DNA of 64,000 nucleotides from Dryocola sp051297175 (lineage in GTDB: Bacteria; Pseudomonadota; Gammaproteobacteria; Enterobacterales; Enterobacteriaceae), in contig NZ_JBINNY010000001.1 in the NCBI RefSeq assembly GCF_051297175.1, forward strand, positions 62,001 through 126,000. Direction: 5' to 3'. This document shows, piece after piece, positions 60,943-64,000 of this stretch. The notes beneath the pieces are model-generated. The model made no database searches. It was given only the letters and a program-made list of their open reading frames with translations, and had not been told where the DNA came from. The translations under genes and the position numbers were made by a program. Position 1 is the stretch's first letter; each line of letters opens with the position of its first letter.

Positions 60943-61344
60943 TGTCGGGTGGCGCTGTGCTTACCCGACCTACGCCACGCTGGAAGTTTTAGGGTGGATA
61001 AGCGAACGCGCCATTCACCGAATTGTCGGGTGGCGCTGCGCTTACCCGACCTACGCCACGCTGGAAGTTTGTAGGGTGGATAAGCGAACGCGCCATTCAC
61101 CGAATTGTCGGGTGGCGCTGCGCTTACCCGACCTACGCCACGCTGGAAGTTTTAGGGTGGGTAAGCGAACGCGCCATTCACCGAATTGTCGGGTGGCGCT
61201 GCGCTTACCCGACCTACACCACGCTGGAAGTTTTAGGGTGGATAAGCGAACGCGCCATTCACCAAATTGTCGGGTGGCGCTGTGCTTACCCGACCTACGC
61301 CACGCTGGAAGTTTTAGGGTGGATAAGCGAAAGCGCCATCCACC
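60943..61344. repeat. REP array with five tandem 81-base units between metL and metF
   Basis: Units start at 60943, 61024, 61106, 61187 and 61268 (period 81, once 82). Each holds a plus-strand element with stem GTCGGGT/ACCCGAC ending in CTAC, a short spacer (GCCACGCTGGAAGTTT), and a second element of the same family on the opposite strand (5' TAGGGTGGATAAGCG). Only scattered substitutions separate the units, so amplification looks recent. In the 588-base metL-metF gap, 61345-61418 shows nothing further; the metF promoter region follows. Confidence 0.9.
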
Positions 61345-61418
61345 TCCCGTCTTTTTCTGCATCGTGAACAAATTTCAGGTTGAGTGAGAATTCCTCAATT
61401 TCTCTGGTGATTTTTCAG

Positions 61419-61447
61419 TTGACGGCCTCCCCCTTTTCCTTCATCTT
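61419..61447 (+). promoter_or_regulatory. candidate promoter of metF
   Basis: TTGACG at 61419-61424 and CATCTT at 61442-61447 with a 17-base spacer, directly ahead of the Met boxes. The -10 match is weak but resembles the E. coli metF promoter. Confidence 0.5.
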
Positions 61448-61478
61448 GCTATCTGGACGTCTAAACGTCTGGACTGCA
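61447..61478. promoter_or_regulatory. MetJ operator of metF
   Basis: Adjacent 8-base boxes TGCTATCT, GGACGTCT, AAACGTCT and GGACTGCA; the middle two match the AGACGTCT Met box at six or seven positions. Located 44 bases before the metF start. Confidence 0.85.
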
Positions 61479-61521
61479 AACACAACAACATAATGACAAA
61501 TGCGATTGATGAGGTAAGGGT

Positions 61522-62412
61522 ATGAGCTTTTTTCACGCCAACCAGCGGGAAGCACTGAATCAGAGTCTGGCGGAAGTCGCCGGGCAAATTAACGTTTCCT
61601 TTGAGTTTTTCCCGCCGCGCACCAGTGAAATGGAACAGACCCTGTGGAGCTCAATCGACAGGCTCAGCAGCCTGAAGCCTAAATTTGTTTCCGTGACCTA
61701 CGGGGCCAACTCCGGCGAGCGCGACCGCACGCACAGCATCATCAAAGGAATCAAAGACCGCACCGGCCTTGAAGCCGCTCCGCATTTGACCTGCATCGAC
61801 GCCAGTCGCGACGAGCTGCGCACCATCGCTCAGGACTACTGGAACAACGGCATCCGCCATATCGTTGCCCTGCGCGGCGACCTGCCGCCAACCGGCGGTA
61901 AGCCGGATATGTACGCTTCCGATCTGGTCACCCTGCTAAAAGACGTGGGCGATTTTGATATTTCGGTTGCTGCCTATCCCGAAGTCCACCCGGAAGCGAA
62001 AAGCGCGCAGGCCGATCTCATCAACCTGAAACGCAAAATCGACGCCGGTGCGAACCGCGCGATTACCCAGTTCTTCTTCGATGTCGAAAGCTACCTGCGC
62101 TTCCGCGACCGCTGCGCGGCAGCGGGTATTGACGTCGAAATCGTGCCGGGCATTTTGCCGGTCAGTAACTACAAGCAGGCGCACAAGTTTGCCACCATGA
62201 CCAACGTGCGCGTCCCGCACTGGATGGCGCAGATGTTCGAAGGCCTTGATGACGATGCGGAAACCCGCAAAATGGTCGGCGCGAATATCGCCATGGACAT
62301 GGTGAAAATCCTCAGCCGCGAAGGCGTGAAGGACTTCCACTTCTATACGCTAAACCGCGCCGAGATGAGCTACGCGATTTGCCACACGCTGGGCGTCCGC
62401 CCGAGTTTATAA
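61522..62412 (+). CDS. metF: 5,10-methylenetetrahydrofolate reductase
   Basis: FAD enzyme that makes 5-methyltetrahydrofolate, the methyl donor for methionine. 296 residues, E. coli length. TIM-barrel features: INVSFEFFPPRTSEMEQTLW with the catalytic glutamate, VSVTYGANSG, LRGDLPPTG and ITQFFFDVESYLRFRDRC. GAGGTAAGGG precedes the ATG. Repressed by MetJ through upstream Met boxes. REP arrays lie both upstream and downstream. Confidence 0.98.
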   Translation: MSFFHANQREALNQSLAEVAGQINVSFEFFPPRTSEMEQTLWSSIDRLSSLKPKFVSVTYGANSGERDRTHSIIKGIKDRTGLEAAPHLTCIDASRDELRTIAQDYWNNGIRHIVALRGDLPPTGGKPDMYASDLVTLLKDVGDFDISVAAYPEVHPEAKSAQADLINLKRKIDAGANRAITQFFFDVESYLRFRDRCAAAGIDVEIVPGILPVSNYKQAHKFATMTNVRVPHWMAQMFEGLDDDAETRKMVGANIAMDMVKILSREGVKDFHFYTLNRAEMSYAICHTLGVRPSL

Positions 62413-62420
62413 ACCTGCTT

Positions 62421-62728
62421 GTCGGGTGGCACTACGCTTACCCGACCTACGGTTGGCGGATGTAAATGTCGGGTGGCACTACGCTTACCCGACCTACGGT
62501 TGACGGATGTAAATGTCTGGTGGCGCTACGCTTACCCGACCTACGGTTGACGGACGTAAATGTCGGGTGGCGCTACGCTTACCCGACCTACGTTTGACGG
62601 ATGTAAATGTCTGGTGGCGCTACGCTTACCCGACCTACGGTTGGCGGATGTAAATGTCGGGTGGCGCTGCGCTTACCCGACCTACGTTTTGAATTTTGTA
62701 GGGTGGATAAGCGCAAGCGCCATCCACC
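62421..62728. repeat. REP array with six 47-base head-to-tail units between metF and fsaB
   Basis: Units start at 62421, 62468, 62515, 62562, 62609 and 62656, an exact period of 47. Each has the GTCGGGT/ACCCGAC stem element in the same orientation plus a GGTTGACGGATGTAAAT spacer; units three and five carry GTCTGGT, which weakens the stem. The array ends in one inverted element (62698-62728, GTAGGGTGGATAAGCG to CCATCCACC). It fills the 326-base convergent gap. Confidence 0.9.
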
Positions 62729-62738
62729 GCGTTTTTAA

Positions 62739-63401
62739 CTACAGCGCCTTGCTGCCAAACGCCTTCTGCCAGTCTTCTTCAAACTTCACAATCGCCGCTT
62801 CTACCGCCGGTGCTGCAAGAAATTGCTGGGCGACATCCAGCGGCAGGGTGATCGCTTCACAGCCCGCCAGCAGGCAATCCAGCGCCTGACGCGGCGTTTT
62901 AAAGCTTGCGGCCAGGACTTTGCTAGCCGGAGCATGCAGCTCAAGCAGGCTTTGCAGCTCCTGCACCATGCGAATACCGTCACCCCCTTGAGCATCAACG
63001 CGGTTAACGTACGGTGCGACGTATTCCGCTCCGGCAAGCGCTGCCAGCAAACCTTGTGCCGCGCTATAGACGGCGGTGCCAAGCGTTGGGATGCCAAAAT
63101 GTGCAAGCTGTTTTATGGCCGCCAGCCCTTCGGAAGTCACCGGGATCTTCACGACGATACCGGGAACGCATTCCGCTAGCTTCTGCGATTCTTTCACCAT
63201 GCCCGCCGCATCCCGGCTCATCACCTGAGCGAACAGGCGGCCTTCTGGCCCCACCGCTTTTTGCAGACGCGGCAGAACGTCCCAAACGGATTCGCCGCCA
63301 GCAGCCACGATGCTCGGGTTGGTTGTCACGCCGTGCAGCGGGAAGATGCGCGCCAGGCGTTCTACTTCCGCTACGTTTGCGGTATCGAGATAAAGCTCCA
63401 T
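62739..63401 (-). CDS. fsaB: fructose-6-phosphate aldolase
   Basis: Class I aldolase related to transaldolase, cleaving fructose 6-phosphate to dihydroxyacetone and glyceraldehyde 3-phosphate. 220 residues, E. coli FsaB (TalC) length. Schiff-base Lys85 is in GIVVKIPVTSEGL, and TTNPSI, GTAVYSAAQGL and APYVNRVDAQGGDGI are intact. It lies 21 bases behind ptsA, as in E. coli, and converges on metF; the katG to gldA genes found between metF and fsaB in E. coli are absent here. Confidence 0.93.
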   Translation of the reverse strand: MELYLDTANVAEVERLARIFPLHGVTTNPSIVAAGGESVWDVLPRLQKAVGPEGRLFAQVMSRDAAGMVKESQKLAECVPGIVVKIPVTSEGLAAIKQLAHFGIPTLGTAVYSAAQGLLAALAGAEYVAPYVNRVDAQGGDGIRMVQELQSLLELHAPASKVLAASFKTPRQALDCLLAGCEAITLPLDVAQQFLAAPAVEAAIVKFEEDWQKAFGSKAL

Positions 63402-63422
63402 CAGTTTTTCCTCTTGAGTCGA

Positions 63423-64000
63423 TTACAGTTCAAGTTCACGGGCCAGCAAAGCGGCTATAGCGTCGCCGTGGGTGGCGTTGACCAGCGCGCTGCGGAATTC
63501 TTCGTGCATGATGCGTCGCGCCAGGCGAGAGAAAATCCTCATATGCTGATCGCCCGCCGCGTGTTTGTTCAGCGTTAACATAATGATGAACTGCGCCTCT
63601 TCATCGCCCCACGCTACCGGAGCCGGCAAGCGCGCCACGCTGATGGTGGACTGTTCGATATGCTCAGACTTGCTGTGCGGAATGGCGAAGCTAAAGCCCA
63701 GCCCGGTGGAAAACACAGCTTCTCGCGCCCACAGGTCGGCTTCCAGCTTACGCGGATAGCGGCTGCGCCCGGCGAGCAGCAGGTTATCGGTCATACCTTT
63801 AATCACTTCTTCTTTGCTGCGCCAGTCGTTATCCAGCGAAATGCACTGCGTGGTGATGAGCGGCGCGTCCTGCTGGGTCATACGGAATTGTGCCAACAGG
63901 TGTTCAACCTCAAGCGAGGTGCGGCAGGCCATCGCCTGGTTCAGCAACTGGCGGCAGGCGCGGCTGTCCAACTGAGAGAGCCGCTCTTTTGTCGCAGGCA
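63423..64000 (-). CDS. ptsA: PtsA-like multiphosphoryl transfer protein, C-terminal EIIA-Fru domain (cut by window edge)
   Basis: The frame is open to the window edge, so the visible 192 codons are only the C-terminal end. They form a fructose-type EIIA domain with the phospho-histidine in FAIPHSKSEHIEQS, preceded by ISLDNDWRSKEEVIKGMTDN. In E. coli, PtsA joins HPr-like, enzyme I-like and EIIA domains in 833 residues and lies directly upstream of fsaB. That order supports the name. The rest of the protein and the partner membrane components are outside the window. Confidence 0.85.
   Translation of the reverse strand, partial: PATKERLSQLDSRACRQLLNQAMACRTSLEVEHLLAQFRMTQQDAPLITTQCISLDNDWRSKEEVIKGMTDNLLLAGRSRYPRKLEADLWAREAVFSTGLGFSFAIPHSKSEHIEQSTISVARLPAPVAWGDEEAQFIIMLTLNKHAAGDQHMRIFSRLARRIMHEEFRSALVNATHGDAIAALLARELEL

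Noticed and set aside
60943..61344. Tandem repeats considered as a CRISPR array
   Set aside because: The spacers between repeated stems are themselves identical from unit to unit, the elements alternate orientation, and no cas genes lie nearby.
61023..61371. ORFs of about 105 codons on both strands through the REP array
   Set aside because: They translate the 81-base repeat, whose period is a multiple of three; they give repetitive peptides without family similarity or ribosome-binding sites.
62560..62889. 109-codon plus-strand ORF across the second REP array and the fsaB 3' end
   Set aside because: Composed of repeat sequence and antisense to fsaB; no independent coding support.

Overview
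The window is chromosomal DNA of a gamma-proteobacterium of the family Enterobacteriaceae. Almost every gene is a close, near full-length relative of an Escherichia coli housekeeping gene in a familiar order (rph-pyrE-slmA-dut-coaBC-radC-rpmBG-mutM-coaD; hldD-kbl-tdh; envC-gpmM-yibN-grxC-secB-gpsA-cysE-trmL; cpxARP-fieF-pfkA-sbp-tpiA; fpr-glpXKF-zapB-rraA-menA-hslUV-ftsN-cytR-priA-rpmE-metJ-metBL-metF). It is not E. coli or Salmonella. The lipopolysaccharide core locus is of the Klebsiella/Enterobacter/Serratia kind (waaE, wabG and wabH homologues, a wabN-like deacetylase), sbp is followed by an SLC13-type permease instead of cdh, and the trmL and cpxA blocks, far apart in E. coli K-12, are joined. 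A Klebsiella/Enterobacter/Cedecea-like genus is the best guess; the species cannot be fixed by reading alone.

Layout. 1-6.5 kb: 5' end of yicC, rph-pyrE with an attenuator-like hairpin, the nucleoid-occlusion regulator slmA, dut-coaBC, radC, the ribosomal protein pair rpmB-rpmG and the repair gene mutM. 6.5-20.9 kb: the LPS inner and outer core locus. One minus-strand unit runs waaQ-wabG-wabH-GT2-waaA-waaE-coaD. A second runs hldD-waaF-waaC-GT9-GT2-waaL, and its last three genes are visibly AT-richer. A deacetylase gene reads the opposite way between the two units. 21-29.7 kb: kbl-tdh, then an unassigned two-gene glycosyltransferase operon, yibQ-envC-gpmM. 29.7-33.4 kb: yibN-grxC-secB-gpsA, cysE, trmL. 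33.5-36.3 kb: the Cpx envelope-stress system with a shared CpxR box and the CpxQ small RNA in the cpxP 3' UTR. 36.3-43.7 kb: fieF, pfkA, sbp, SLC13 permease, tpiA, yiiQ, yiiR, fpr. 43.8-56.1 kb: glpFKX (listed 3' to 5'), zapB, rraA, menA, hslVU with a clear heat-shock promoter, ftsN, cytR, priA. 56.3-64 kb: rpmE, the methionine genes metJ, metBL and metF with Met-box operators, then fsaB and the C-terminal end of ptsA.

Themes. Envelope assembly dominates: core sugar transfer, O-antigen ligation, division (slmA, envC, zapB, ftsN) and Cpx stress control. The non-coding part is rich in enterobacterial repeats: a full-length ERIC after rpmE, a shortened ERIC after gpsA, a REP pair after tdh whose end supplies the stop codon of the next gene, and two long REP arrays of different architecture on either side of metF. 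No tRNA, rRNA, CRISPR array, insertion sequence or prophage gene was recognised. The least explained items are the orphan glycosyltransferase pair at 23.4-25.6 kb, the AT-rich outer-core genes at 14.6-17.9 kb, a 45-codon ORF before waaA, the permease at 39.6 kb and the REP arrays around metF.
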